Positions 8,627 through 17,140 of a stretch of 64,000 nucleotides of DNA are shown one piece after another. The stretch's first letter is position 1, and each line of letters opens with the position of its first letter. The stretch covers positions 1,984,001-2,048,000 of the forward strand of contig OZ244251.1 of the NCBI GenBank assembly GCA_965217175.1, given 5' to 3'. A model generated the notes under the pieces. The model was given only the letters and a program-made list of their open reading frames with translations. It did not search any database and was not told where the DNA came from. Made by a program: the position numbers and the translations under genes. Source of the DNA: Bin87 sp965217175. GTDB lineage: Bacteria > Chloroflexota > Dehalococcoidia > Lucifugimonadales > UBA3495.

Positions 8627-9793
8627 ATGAGCACAGTGGCAGTGGAGGTAGTGTACCGGGGTATATTCCAAAAGACCCTGGCTCGGAACATTGTCCGCAG
8701 CATAGTATTCGCCGCTCGTAAAGAAGGAAAGATCGGAACCGCTTTTGGACGCTACGGTGACTCACCAGAGCGTAACGGAATACCGGCGAAGCAATTTGCG
8801 GTGGTGGCCGATAGCCCGGAAGAGCTGGAGGAAAACCTTACGGTATACGAGGCTCGGGAGGTGGACGTTACCATCAACGTCGACGACACGATGTGCAAGG
8901 GCGTCGAATCGTGGGCCTGGTATGGATTGCAGCCCATCAACGCACTGACCAAGGCTGGCGGCACCCTGATCGTAACTTCTCGCCAGGAAGCCGACGCGCT
9001 CATCGAGGACATCCACCAGAAGGACACCGCCTACAACCTGGCAATCATCCCGGCAAGCACCAGCTATTCGGGTTTGTGGGTTTACAAAGACGACCACACC
9101 GATGCCCGCATACTCGGCGCCCTCGCCAAGGTATGTCCCGAGTTGGTGAGCCTGGAATCCATGGTTGCGGCCATTGACGACCAGGGTTGGGGCGATCTCA
9201 AGCAAGTTTCCGCCCGCAACAGCTTCGACCGCACCACCTTCCGTCCAGTAGAACCCGGCGAAGGAAACGACGACACGCCGTTCAGCTTCGACCTGCCCGG
9301 CTGGAAAACCATGGAAGAAGGTTTGGTGATTCGGGGAATCGAAGAAGGCGGCGGTTTCCGCGGCGGTACCGAAGGTTACCAGCCCGTCCGCAACGCGGTG
9401 TTCAAGAAATTCAGCACCCGCGCCATGCGCCCGGTCATCAATTTCGACACCTGCATCAAGTGCACGCTGTGCTGGCTGCAATGTCCCGATACCTGCTTCG
9501 ACGTTACTCCAGAGGGCCTCTACGACGCCAATATGGAAGCGTGCTGCGGTTGCGCGGTCTGCGAAGCCGTTTGTCCGGTTCCCGACTGTGTTGTCATGGT
9601 AAATGAAGCCGAATTCAACGATAACAACAGCCAGTACGAACACTGGACCCAGGACAAGGACGGCTATCACAAGTGGATGGCCGAGCTGATCGAAGTCCAG
9701 AGGACCAAAGACGCCGACCGCAGCCACGGCTATCACAGTCCCGGCAAGTACGAATCGGAGTCTGAGGTTGCGCTCACCGGAGATGATGATTAA
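8627..9793 (+). CDS. 2-oxoacid:ferredoxin oxidoreductase, fused gamma-delta subunit
   Basis: Residues about 1-200 are the gamma domain, which in the pyruvate enzyme helps bind CoA or closes the active site. Residues 270-330 are a delta-type ferredoxin domain with two 4Fe-4S motifs, C276-C279-C282-C286 and the C306/C309/C312/C316 set. These clusters relay electrons from the ThDP site to external ferredoxin. Gamma and delta are separate genes in archaeal pyruvate enzymes. A fused gamma-delta chain is, as I recall, a feature of Moorella oxalate oxidoreductase. The start ATG at 8627 has AGGAGG upstream. The stop TAA overlaps the next start (TAATG), so the subunits are translationally coupled. Confidence 0.9.
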   Translation: MSTVAVEVVYRGIFQKTLARNIVRSIVFAARKEGKIGTAFGRYGDSPERNGIPAKQFAVVADSPEELEENLTVYEAREVDVTINVDDTMCKGVESWAWYGLQPINALTKAGGTLIVTSRQEADALIEDIHQKDTAYNLAIIPASTSYSGLWVYKDDHTDARILGALAKVCPELVSLESMVAAIDDQGWGDLKQVSARNSFDRTTFRPVEPGEGNDDTPFSFDLPGWKTMEEGLVIRGIEEGGGFRGGTEGYQPVRNAVFKKFSTRAMRPVINFDTCIKCTLCWLQCPDTCFDVTPEGLYDANMEACCGCAVCEAVCPVPDCVVMVNEAEFNDNNSQYEHWTQDKDGYHKWMAELIEVQRTKDADRSHGYHSPGKYESESEVALTGDDD

Positions 9794-11010
9794 TGGCGAC
9801 GCAAGAAATGCAACAAACCGAGCGTGAAGAGCTCATCAGCGGCAGCGAAGCCATTGCCATTGCGTGCTCCCTGGCTGATGTTGACGTAATCACCGCATAT
9901 CCGATTCGCCCCTACGACACGGTTATGCAATACGTGTCTAAACTCAAGGCTGACGGCGTTTTCGACTGCGACTTCATCGTGGCCGAAAGCGAACATTCCC
10001 AGTTCGAAATCGTCAAACACGCTTCTGCCGTGGGCGCCCGCACATTCTGCGGCTCCAGCGGTGTGGGCTGGTTCTACGCCTTTGAAGCCATAACCGTTAC
10101 CGCCGGCTTGCGTCTCCCCGTGGTCGCAATGGTTGGCAACCGGGCCCTTGACGACCCGGGAGCCTTTGGGGTGGAACACAACGACGCTCTGGCGGTCCGC
10201 GACCTAGGTTGGCTGCTCTACTGGGTTGCCACGGCGCAAGAGGCCATGGACATCGCACTGATGGCCTGGCGCATCGCCGAAGACTCCAGGGTGTTCCTGC
10301 CCATGGCCATCTCCTGCGACGGTTCGTTCCTAACGCACTCCCAGGCCATCGTAAACGTGCCGACCCAGGAACAGGTGGACCGCTACTTGCCTCAGTACGA
10401 CCGCGGGCGACTGCAGTTGCATCCGGACAACCCCATCACCATTGCTCCTCAGGTTAACGAGGACTGGCTGATGGAAATCCGCCGGCAAACAGACGATGCA
10501 ATGAGGCGTTCCAGCGATGTCATCAAGGAAGCCTACGACGAGTTCAAGCAACTCTTCGGACGCGGCGACGATAGCCCATTCATCGATGAGTACATGACCG
10601 AAGACGCCGACATTGTCCTCGTTGGAATGGGTACGCTGGCGTCCCCGGCGCGAGTCGCGGTGCGGCGTATGCGCGAGCAGGGCAAGAAAGTTGGCTTCCT
10701 GCGGATCAAGTTTTTCCGTCCCTTCGCCACCGAAGAGGTGCGCGAGGCGCTAAGCCATTGCAAGGCGGTAGGGGTGGTGGATCGCGATTACTCATACGGT
10801 TCGCCGTCATTCGGTGGCGTGCTGTTCAACGAAATCAGATCAGCTTTGTACACCCTGGATAATCGCCCGCTGGTGCAGAATTTTGTCGCCGGTTTGGGTG
10901 GGCGCGAAATCCTCGTGCGCGACGTTGAAGCGATGACGGGCATGGTTCAGGATTCAATCGACTCAGGCAAAGTTAAGGAAGAAAACACCTGGATTGGTGT
11001 TCGGGAATAG
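9793..11010 (+). CDS. 2-oxoacid:ferredoxin oxidoreductase alpha subunit, oxalate-oxidoreductase-like
   Basis: This 405-residue subunit has the PorA fold: an N-terminal pyrimidine-binding domain and a C-terminal transketolase-like domain. Pyruvate-type enzymes have the motif YPITP. Here it is YPIRP (R39). From memory of the Moorella thermoacetica oxalate oxidoreductase structures, Arg31, Arg109, Asp112, Asp116 and Phe117 shape the oxalate pocket. With a constant offset of eight, this protein has R39, R117, D120, A124 and F125, so four of five match. That suggests oxalate or a similar small dicarboxylate as substrate. Pyruvate or another 2-oxoacid is not excluded. It overlaps the upstream subunit by one base. 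Confidence 0.88.
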   Translation: MATQEMQQTEREELISGSEAIAIACSLADVDVITAYPIRPYDTVMQYVSKLKADGVFDCDFIVAESEHSQFEIVKHASAVGARTFCGSSGVGWFYAFEAITVTAGLRLPVVAMVGNRALDDPGAFGVEHNDALAVRDLGWLLYWVATAQEAMDIALMAWRIAEDSRVFLPMAISCDGSFLTHSQAIVNVPTQEQVDRYLPQYDRGRLQLHPDNPITIAPQVNEDWLMEIRRQTDDAMRRSSDVIKEAYDEFKQLFGRGDDSPFIDEYMTEDADIVLVGMGTLASPARVAVRRMREQGKKVGFLRIKFFRPFATEEVREALSHCKAVGVVDRDYSYGSPSFGGVLFNEIRSALYTLDNRPLVQNFVAGLGGREILVRDVEAMTGMVQDSIDSGKVKEENTWIGVRE

Positions 11011-11020
11011 GAGGGCCGTA

Positions 11021-12019
11021 ATGACAACTATGATGCAAGACCTCCCCCAGGTTAGGGGAGTCAAACAAATACCAGTCTACGAGGGATTCACGTCTGGTCA
11101 TCGCACCTGCCAGGGCTGTGAATCAGCTCTTGTAATGCGTCTGATGATCAAGGCCGCCGGCCCTCGCACCATAGTGGTGGGTAGCACCGGTTGTATGTAT
11201 GTGGCCAACACCACCTACTACAGCACGCCGTGGGTGGTTCCGTGGATGCATACCCAGCTGGGTTCCAGCGGTTCCGCCGCTACTGGCACCGCGGCCGGCC
11301 TGGCGTCGCTGATGCGCAAGGGCAAGATGACTGAAGAACCCATCAACGTCATCGCGTTTTGCGGCGACGGCGGCGGCGTCGATATGGGCCTGTCGGCCAT
11401 CTCGGCAGCCCTCCAGCACAACGAGTATAACCTGCTCATCCTGTGCTACGACAATGAATCCTACGCCAACACCGATATCCAGGTGTCGGGTTCCAGTCCG
11501 TGGGGCGCCAATTCCACGTTCTCTCCTCCTGGCAAGGTCCATCGGATCATGAACCGGCGCTGGAAGAAGAACACGGTGCCAATGCTGGCAGCCGGTCACC
11601 CCGACGTCCGTTACGTAGCCACCGCTTGCGGTTCCTACGGCCCGGACTTCACCAACAAGATCCGGCGAGCCCTTACCATTGGCGGCCCGACCTTTATCCA
11701 CAGCATCGACCCTTGCCCCAAGGGTTGGGACTACGACCCCAAGTATTCTCATGAACTGGGGATGCTGGCGGTCGAAACCGGCATCTGGGTCCAGTACGAA
11801 ATCGCCGACGGGGAACTTATCCTCAATGGTCCGTCCCGGGCCATCGCCCGTGGTATTCGCCGACGGAAGCCGGTTACTGATTATCTGCAGCGACAGGGAC
11901 GATTCGCTCATTTGACCGAAGAAGACCTGCAATACTTCCAGGGTCGCATCGATGAGACCTGGGAGAAGTGGTGGATCCCCGGCATCGTGCCCTTTGGCCC
12001 TGCCGACCAGGGCGCCTAG
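11021..12019 (+). CDS. 2-oxoacid:ferredoxin oxidoreductase beta subunit (ThDP and 4Fe-4S binding)
   Basis: This 332-residue PorB-type subunit binds the ThDP diphosphate through GDGGGVD (115-121) with the paired asparagine in DNESYAN. It holds the proximal 4Fe-4S cluster through C30 and C33 (CQGC), C58 (STGC) and C203 (ACGSYG). It is the last gene of the operon, 10 bases after the alpha stop, with AGGAGG before the ATG at 11021. The enzyme would oxidatively cleave a 2-oxoacid (CoA-dependent for pyruvate, CoA-independent for oxalate) and reduce ferredoxin in the cytoplasm. The window also encodes a full pyruvate dehydrogenase complex, so a second pyruvate-oxidising enzyme is not obviously needed. 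Confidence 0.92.
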   Translation: MTTMMQDLPQVRGVKQIPVYEGFTSGHRTCQGCESALVMRLMIKAAGPRTIVVGSTGCMYVANTTYYSTPWVVPWMHTQLGSSGSAATGTAAGLASLMRKGKMTEEPINVIAFCGDGGGVDMGLSAISAALQHNEYNLLILCYDNESYANTDIQVSGSSPWGANSTFSPPGKVHRIMNRRWKKNTVPMLAAGHPDVRYVATACGSYGPDFTNKIRRALTIGGPTFIHSIDPCPKGWDYDPKYSHELGMLAVETGIWVQYEIADGELILNGPSRAIARGIRRRKPVTDYLQRQGRFAHLTEEDLQYFQGRIDETWEKWWIPGIVPFGPADQGA

Positions 12020-12070
12020 CTTACCCAAAGCGTGGCGTGTCCAGAACGCCGCGTCATGCAGACTCCTTTC

Positions 12071-12098
12071 GACGCCGAGGTGTTAACACTTCGGCGTC
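12071..12098. repeat. 28-bp inverted repeat after the oxidoreductase operon
   Basis: Two 14-base arms meet centrally, with one G-T pair (GACGCCGAGGTGTT / AACACTTCGGCGTC). It lies 51 bases after the operon stop. No T-run follows on the plus strand, so it is at best a weak or Rho-assisted terminator, or a protein site. Confidence 0.6.
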
Positions 12099-12137
12099 GG
12101 TGTCTGACACTTCAGGTAATCCAGCCGGCAAGTCGCG

Positions 12138-12165
12138 TTGGCCGGGTGATGGCTTGTGCTAAACT
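12138..12165 (+). promoter_or_regulatory. Candidate promoter of the hypothetical gene at 12199
   Basis: TTGGCC at 12138-12143 and TGC-TAAACT at 12157-12165 form a -35 and extended -10 pair with 16-bp spacing. The ATG is 33 bases beyond the -10, with GAGG between. Confidence 0.5.
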
Positions 12166-12198
12166 GGCGACTCAACCAACCAAATCTGAGGTTCCCGA

Positions 12199-12672
12199 AT
12201 GGTAAAAATCGCCCTGACGGTTGAAGGCGAAACCGATGAAGTTATCGCTGCCATACGGCAGCTTGCGGTTGGTGACGGTTTGCCGGTGGCGATCGAAGGC
12301 AATTTCGCCGGGGCAACGTCGGTTTCACACCCTACGAAGGGCGGAACACCCGATCCGCCGGCTCCCCACGAAGACTGGACCCCCGATCATGTACGCATGT
12401 TCTGGGGATTTTTGGCATCCGACGCGAAGGACATATACCGAAAAGTAGCGCGAGCCAATGGTTACGCGTTGCCGCGCCAATCATTACTGACCGACATGCG
12501 GCTGTCGATCCGCCAGTTGTCTGGGCGTTTATCTTCACAGGGCCATGCGGTACGGCGGATCCGCAAATCACGCCACGTCACTTTGCCACACCCGATGACA
12601 TTCGATGCACAATCACAGGAATACAAAATGTTACCGGATGTTGCCGACCCTCTGGTTAAACTCGGCCTGTGA
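12199..12672 (+). CDS. Conserved-type hypothetical protein with a winged-helix-like C-terminal half
   Basis: I do not recognise a named family for the 157 residues. The N-terminal 50 residues are short strands and end in a proline/glycine-rich linker. From about residue 60 (EDWTPDHVRMFWGFL) to the end there is a helical pattern. It has alternating hydrophobics, a LSGRLSSQGHAVRRI segment and a final YKMLPDVADPL strand. I have seen this pattern in small bacterial proteins resembling winged-helix domains. A regulatory or DNA-contact role is only a guess. It sits 65 bases upstream of the hydroxyacid oxidase on the same strand and could regulate it. The start has a GAGG site. Confidence 0.6.
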   Translation: MVKIALTVEGETDEVIAAIRQLAVGDGLPVAIEGNFAGATSVSHPTKGGTPDPPAPHEDWTPDHVRMFWGFLASDAKDIYRKVARANGYALPRQSLLTDMRLSIRQLSGRLSSQGHAVRRIRKSRHVTLPHPMTFDAQSQEYKMLPDVADPLVKLGL

Positions 12673-12690
12673 AGATATATACGATATCTT
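12672..12690. promoter_or_regulatory. Palindrome, possible operator before the hydroxyacid oxidase
   Basis: AAGATAT (12672-12678) and ATATCTT (12684-12690) form a perfect 7-bp inverted repeat with a 5-base spacer. It overlaps the stop codon of the preceding gene, 48 bases before the ATG of the oxidase. The AT-rich palindrome stands out against the GC-rich surroundings and could be a repressor site. Confidence 0.35.
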
Positions 12691-12737
12691 GTAACATCTC
12701 CGGCAAACACATTCAGTAACCCAAAAGGAGGTGGTCG

Positions 12738-13859
12738 ATGCGACTTGACCCTATCAATCTATACGACTATGAGGCAAGGGCGAAGCAAATCCTGCCGCAC
12801 AACAACTGGGAGTTCATTGAAGCCGGCTCAATGGACGAAATCACCACGGCGCGTAACCGCTCGGCTTTCGAAGCCCTGACCTTGCGCCCCCGCTTTTTGC
12901 GAGACACGACCGAGCGGAAAGTTTCCACCACTGTCCTGGGACAGGATATTAGTTTCCCCGTCATGATTTCTCCCACCGGCGGTCACGGCAACGCTCATCC
13001 GGATGCCGAGTGCGCCACCGCTCGCGGCGCCGGGATGTCCAACACGCTGATGATGTGCAGCACCTCGTCCAATTGCAGCCTCGAGGAAATCGCCGAGGCG
13101 GGCACTGGGCCGTTGTGGTTCCAGCTCTATCACCGTGGCTACGATTTGACCGAGAACCTGGTGAAACGGGCCGAGGAAGCCGGCTTCCGAGCCATCGTGC
13201 TAACCGTCGACACACCGGCTCCCAGCCCCAAAGAGCGCGACGTTCGAAATCGCTACCAGCGGCCCGGAGAATTGGGTAACTTCCGCGAGCAGCAGGACCA
13301 GTTGTCGCAGGTCAGCGGAACCGACGAGTCGCCGACTTGGGAAATGCCCCAGTCTCCGCCGCTTACCTGGCAGGAACTCGACTGGCTGCGCAGCCTCACC
13401 AACCTGCCCATCGTTTTGAAAGGCATCCGCGTCGCCGAAGACGCCCGCCTGGCGGTTGAACACGGAGCGAACGGCATCCTGGTTTCAACCCACGGCGGCC
13501 GCCAGCTGGACAGCACCATGTCCAGCATCGAAATGGTTCCCGAGATCAAGGCTGTGGTTGGCGGCCGGGCGGAAATCTACGTGGATTCCGGCGTTCGCCG
13601 CGGCAGTGACGTGCTGAAAGCCCTGGCGCTGGGCGCCACCGCGGTTGCCGTGGGTCGCCCGTTGTACTGGGGATTGGCCGTCAACGGCGCTGAGGGCGTC
13701 CATCACATGCTGGAACTCCTGCGCGAGGAATTCAATCGTGCGATGGCGTACTGCGGGCAAAATAGCGTTGATGAACTCGAAGACCGGTTGTTGAACATCC
13801 CGCGCGAGTGGGGCCCGTTCCGCACCGAGAACGACATCGCTGAACACCTGCCTTTCTAG
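12738..13859 (+). CDS. FMN-dependent 2-hydroxyacid oxidase/dehydrogenase family protein
   Basis: The 373-residue TIM-barrel belongs to the glycolate oxidase / L-lactate dehydrogenase family, which oxidises 2-hydroxyacids to 2-oxoacids using FMN. The catalytic lysine (IVLKG), the base histidine and carboxylate-binding arginine (STHGGRQLD) and the FMN phosphate segment (DSGVRRGSDVLKALALGA) are present. Compared with spinach glycolate oxidase, the substrate-pocket residues differ. Tyr24 aligns with Phe (NNWEFIEAG), Tyr129 with Arg (FQLYHRG), and Trp108 is not conserved. The substrate is therefore probably not plain glycolate or lactate. The ribosome site is AAAGGAGG. It lies downstream of the putative oxalate oxidoreductase operon. 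Confidence 0.88.
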   Translation: MRLDPINLYDYEARAKQILPHNNWEFIEAGSMDEITTARNRSAFEALTLRPRFLRDTTERKVSTTVLGQDISFPVMISPTGGHGNAHPDAECATARGAGMSNTLMMCSTSSNCSLEEIAEAGTGPLWFQLYHRGYDLTENLVKRAEEAGFRAIVLTVDTPAPSPKERDVRNRYQRPGELGNFREQQDQLSQVSGTDESPTWEMPQSPPLTWQELDWLRSLTNLPIVLKGIRVAEDARLAVEHGANGILVSTHGGRQLDSTMSSIEMVPEIKAVVGGRAEIYVDSGVRRGSDVLKALALGATAVAVGRPLYWGLAVNGAEGVHHMLELLREEFNRAMAYCGQNSVDELEDRLLNIPREWGPFRTENDIAEHLPF

Positions 13860-13908
13860 TCTTCAACCCCTCGGTTTTTATTCCGGGGATGTGGTGCGAT
13901 TGGCGGCG

Positions 13909-14703
13909 CTAATCGTCGGCGGCAACGGGCATTTCCAGGTTGAGCGAGGCCACGAAACCGTCGAGCAACCGGTTGAACTCTTCTGCCTGCTCGAAGTGCG
14001 TGGAATGCGCGGCGCCCGCGACCACCTCAAGTCGGCTGGACGGCATCAACACATGCACGGTTTCGATAACGTGCACCGGAAATATCTTGTCCTCCGTCCC
14101 CACAACCAATAGCGTCGGCACACGGAAGTTCGCCAGATCCGACGCCTGTGGCCCGTCTGGGCTCCTGAACAGGCCGGACACGATACTCACCGGCATCTCC
14201 CGGTTTATCCGCCCGATGGTTCCGAATAAAAACGTCAGCGACGGCTGCGTTTCTATGAACCCGTCGCTCAATGCGCGACGCAGCGGGTGTTGCGGCGGGT
14301 GTACATCGTGGAGCAACGACACCACCGACGGGTCACCGATCCCTCCCGTAGTGTCGGCCAGCACCAACCCGGACACGCGCTCGGGTTGTTGCAGGGCCAG
14401 CCCCAGGCAGGTTACCCCACCCATGGATTGCGCCACCAGAACGGCCCTGTCGATCTTCAGATAGTCCAGCAGCGCAGCCAGGTCGTTGACGAACTCTTCG
14501 CGGTCAGGTACCGCATCCGCGCCAGTGGTCAGACCCCATCCCCGGTGATCGAAGGTAATGCACCGGAACCGATCGTTGAACGCGGCAACCTGCTGCCACC
14601 AGCTCAGGTGGTTGCCACCGCGACCGTGGGCAAAAACTATGGCCGGCCCTTCGCCGTGGCTCTCGTAAAACATCTGCGTGCCGTTGATGGGTGCATAGGG
14701 CAT
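13909..14703 (-). CDS. Alpha/beta hydrolase
   Basis: The 264-residue single-domain protein has the alpha/beta hydrolase oxyanion strand (VFAHGRGG, 23-30), the nucleophile elbow AQSMGG with Ser93, and a late histidine (GAAHSTHFE). These suit an esterase, dehalogenase-like or C-C bond hydrolase. The substrate cannot be told. It has no signal peptide. CAGGAG precedes the start. It is convergent with the hydroxyacid oxidase gene, with only 49 bases between the stops and no strong terminator. Confidence 0.85.
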   Translation of the reverse strand: MPYAPINGTQMFYESHGEGPAIVFAHGRGGNHLSWWQQVAAFNDRFRCITFDHRGWGLTTGADAVPDREEFVNDLAALLDYLKIDRAVLVAQSMGGVTCLGLALQQPERVSGLVLADTTGGIGDPSVVSLLHDVHPPQHPLRRALSDGFIETQPSLTFLFGTIGRINREMPVSIVSGLFRSPDGPQASDLANFRVPTLLVVGTEDKIFPVHVIETVHVLMPSSRLEVVAGAAHSTHFEQAEEFNRLLDGFVASLNLEMPVAADD

Positions 14704-14791
14704 TGCTTTTCTCCTGTGGCGGTTTGTGCAAACCGGTGAGCGTTACCGGATTGGCGGTTCAACTATCAAATGCCGGACAGGGCGGCCACGT

Positions 14792-15445
14792 TTACAATGG
14801 CCATTCCTCGCGGCGGTATGCGGCATCCCAGAACATCAACTCGTAGCGGCTGCTGGTTATGAATGCGTAGCGCATTGCCTGCCGCTCCTGCTCACCCACT
14901 CTGGTGGCCATTTCATCCACGAACGCTCGCCAGGCGTCCACACTGGATTGCAAAAAACCCTCGACGTAAAAGCGTGTCCATTGACCGTAGAGTGGATGCT
15001 CCGACTGGCCGACTTCGTCCTTCAACAGGTGGTATGTCCACGGGCATGGAAGCAGTCCGGCGGCGGTTGGCCCCAGACCGTGCATGGCGGCGGTGTTCAA
15101 CATGTGATTGACGTACGCCGTGTTGGTCGGAGAACGGGGGACGCTCTCCACCTCGGCCATGGTCAGGCCCGCCGCTTCAATCAACTGGTGGTGCAATGGT
15201 CGCTCCACGGGAGTCATCACCCGGTGCGCCAGTTGCTGCAGAAGGTCCGAGTCGGGAGCCTTCGCCAACGCCATGGCCACGGTTCTGCCAAACCCCTCCA
15301 GGTAATGATAGTCCTGCCCAAGGTAGTAACGGAAGGTATCCAGGGGAAGCGTTCCGTTCTTGATCTCGGCGAGGAATGGGTGGGCGAATATTGCCTCCCA
15401 AATGGGACGCGTCTCTTCGCGCAACTCCTGGCTAAAACTGACCAT
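14792..15445 (-). CDS. tenA: TenA/thiaminase II family protein
   Basis: The 217-residue all-helical protein matches the TenA family across its length, from FSQELREETRPIWEAIFAHPF to the C-terminal MFWDAAY. TenA hydrolyses aminopyrimidine breakdown products to salvage the pyrimidine half of thiamine. The active-site cysteine of the TenA_C group is present (Cys134 in LLPCPW). Thiamine salvage suits a window with four ThDP-using systems. The ATG at 15445 has GGGAGT upstream. The gene begins 17 bases after the PIG-L stop, so both are likely one operon. Confidence 0.88.
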   Translation of the reverse strand: MVSFSQELREETRPIWEAIFAHPFLAEIKNGTLPLDTFRYYLGQDYHYLEGFGRTVAMALAKAPDSDLLQQLAHRVMTPVERPLHHQLIEAAGLTMAEVESVPRSPTNTAYVNHMLNTAAMHGLGPTAAGLLPCPWTYHLLKDEVGQSEHPLYGQWTRFYVEGFLQSSVDAWRAFVDEMATRVGEQERQAMRYAFITSSRYELMFWDAAYRREEWPL

Positions 15446-15462
15446 ATCGACTCCCGTGCGCG

Positions 15463-16209
15463 TCACCACGTTTCGTTTATCAGGACCAATTCGGCGTGAG
15501 CTGCGTATTCGCATCCGAACGCTTCCCCCACCTCACGGGCGTGGGCAGTCAGAAATTGAAACGGCCCGTCGCCGACGTCCCCCAGATTCGCCAGATACGC
15601 CTTGTGCTCGCGCAGCGAAGCCATGCCGGTTTCCCAATACCCCGACACATCCACCGCATGATTCGGAACCGTGCTGCCGAACACCGCCACAAAGCGGACT
15701 TCGTTCCAGGGCTGGAGCCCTCCATCCAGCAATTCAGGGAATATCCAGCGGTTGCCGGCATCACGGGCCGCATCGAACACAGCCAACCCGACCCATCGGT
15801 GATCCGCCATATTCAGGTGGCCGCTGGCGAATTGTACGTGATGGTTGATCGTAATGATGACATCGGGTTGATGTCGGCGAATGACTCGGCTCAGGTCCCG
15901 TCGCAGGGGAAGCCCATATTCAATGACCCCGTCGGTGTGGTCCAGAAACTCCACCGTGTCCACGCCCACCACCCGCGCGCTGTTGATTTCTTCCTGGGCG
16001 CGCAGTGGCCCCACCTCAGCAGGGTGCATACTGTCGATGCCGGCCTCGCCCTTGCTTACCATAACGTACACAATTCGCTTGCCCTGGGATGTCCATTTGG
16101 CAATCGCGCTGGCTGCCCCATACTCCAGATCGTCCGGGTGCGCGACGATGGCCAGCGCGGTTTGCCAGTTTTCGGGCACTGCGATCAGCGGTGCGGCGGG
16201 TTGTTGCAT
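15463..16209 (-). CDS. PIG-L family deacetylase
   Basis: The 248-residue protein carries the zinc motif AHPDD (23-27) and a later HLNMADH segment that supplies the third metal ligand, as in the LmbE/PIG-L family. Members remove acetyl groups from N-acetylglucosamine-containing molecules such as mycothiol or bacillithiol precursors, GPI intermediates or antibiotics. The actual substrate is unknown, and no thiol-biosynthesis partner is nearby. It is the first gene of an apparent two-gene operon with tenA. Confidence 0.88.
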   Translation of the reverse strand: MQQPAAPLIAVPENWQTALAIVAHPDDLEYGAASAIAKWTSQGKRIVYVMVSKGEAGIDSMHPAEVGPLRAQEEINSARVVGVDTVEFLDHTDGVIEYGLPLRRDLSRVIRRHQPDVIITINHHVQFASGHLNMADHRWVGLAVFDAARDAGNRWIFPELLDGGLQPWNEVRFVAVFGSTVPNHAVDVSGYWETGMASLREHKAYLANLGDVGDGPFQFLTAHAREVGEAFGCEYAAHAELVLINETW

Positions 16210-16266
16210 CTTGCCTCCAGGGGCGCAGTCGGGCGGCGATGGGGGATAGTTCGGGCCGATATGGTA

Positions 16267-17133
16267 TCAGAGGGTGCGGGGGCTGGGAACTGTAGCAACG
16301 GCTTCGGCCAGGGCCACGTCGCGCCCGGTCTGGTTGCGAACCTGCAAAACTATTCGGTAGGTAATCCTACCCCGTTCGTCAGCATCCCGGTTGATGACGG
16401 TGGCGTCTCCAATAAGTGCGTCGCCCGGCAGCGCGGGTTCCCGGTGGACGATGGACAGTTGTCCACCCCACCAGAAATCGTCGCCAAACCACTGACCCAG
16501 GCAACCTTCCAGCCAGCCGGCAATCGCCGCACGGATAGCTGCATCACGGCCGGTCTGCGATATTCCAGTCAATCCACTGGCAACGTTTCGCAGAAATTCC
16601 AGGTCTGCGCCGCCAGGAATCTTCATCGGAGGCACTTCAAGGGTATCCCCAACCCTCATCTGCTCCACCGGATCCATGCCCGACGAGATAGTGTCCCAAA
16701 CACCGGTGGCCTGGTCGTGGATAACGGGGGTTTCCGGTACGGTTTCTCTACGATTCGACCCCTGAACGTCGGTCCAGAAACCCGACTCGGAACGCAGGAT
16801 CTCAGTACCAATTTCATCGACGGCGAACGCGGATACCCTTACAAACGTTGCATCCCCACAGATGATCCGGTCCTTGAGCCACCCGCCTACCTGTATGCGG
16901 CGACCCAGGATCGGCGGACGCAGGAACAAAAGCTGTTGCCATACCTGCCTTAGCTCCAGCGGGCCGCAACGGGACAATAGCAGTGTTTGGCAATCGTCTG
17001 CGGCAATGTTTGGAAAGCGCGACTCCCTTGGCAGCCAAAGCTGATAATTCGCCAGCACTTCGCTGTCAATCGTGTATTCCAGATTACCCAGCTGCTCACC
17101 GACTTTCAATTCAGACAATGCGACTTGGAGCAT
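16267..17133 (-). CDS. MaoC-like hot-dog fold protein (putative acyl dehydratase/hydratase)
   Basis: The roughly 288-residue protein looks like a double hot-dog protein. It has an N-terminal FAS1-type dehydratase half and a C-terminal half with strands typical of MaoC proteins (PGDALIGDATVINRD, RITYRIVLQVRNQTGRDV). Such proteins hydrate enoyl-CoA or enoyl-ACP. The usual DxxxxxH active site is not obvious, so catalysis is uncertain. The start is uncertain. ATG 17133 lies 8 bases after the TPR gene stop, and a frame to 17169 overlaps it. Neither has a strong ribosome site, so translation may be coupled. Confidence 0.55.
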   Translation of the reverse strand: MLQVALSELKVGEQLGNLEYTIDSEVLANYQLWLPRESRFPNIAADDCQTLLLSRCGPLELRQVWQQLLFLRPPILGRRIQVGGWLKDRIICGDATFVRVSAFAVDEIGTEILRSESGFWTDVQGSNRRETVPETPVIHDQATGVWDTISSGMDPVEQMRVGDTLEVPPMKIPGGADLEFLRNVASGLTGISQTGRDAAIRAAIAGWLEGCLGQWFGDDFWWGGQLSIVHREPALPGDALIGDATVINRDADERGRITYRIVLQVRNQTGRDVALAEAVATVPSPRTL

Positions 17134-17140
17134 CAGAGAT

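Noticed and set aside
12071..12098. Intrinsic terminator of the oxidoreductase operon.
   Set aside because: The hairpin is good but there is no T-run after it on the plus strand. It is listed as an inverted repeat only.
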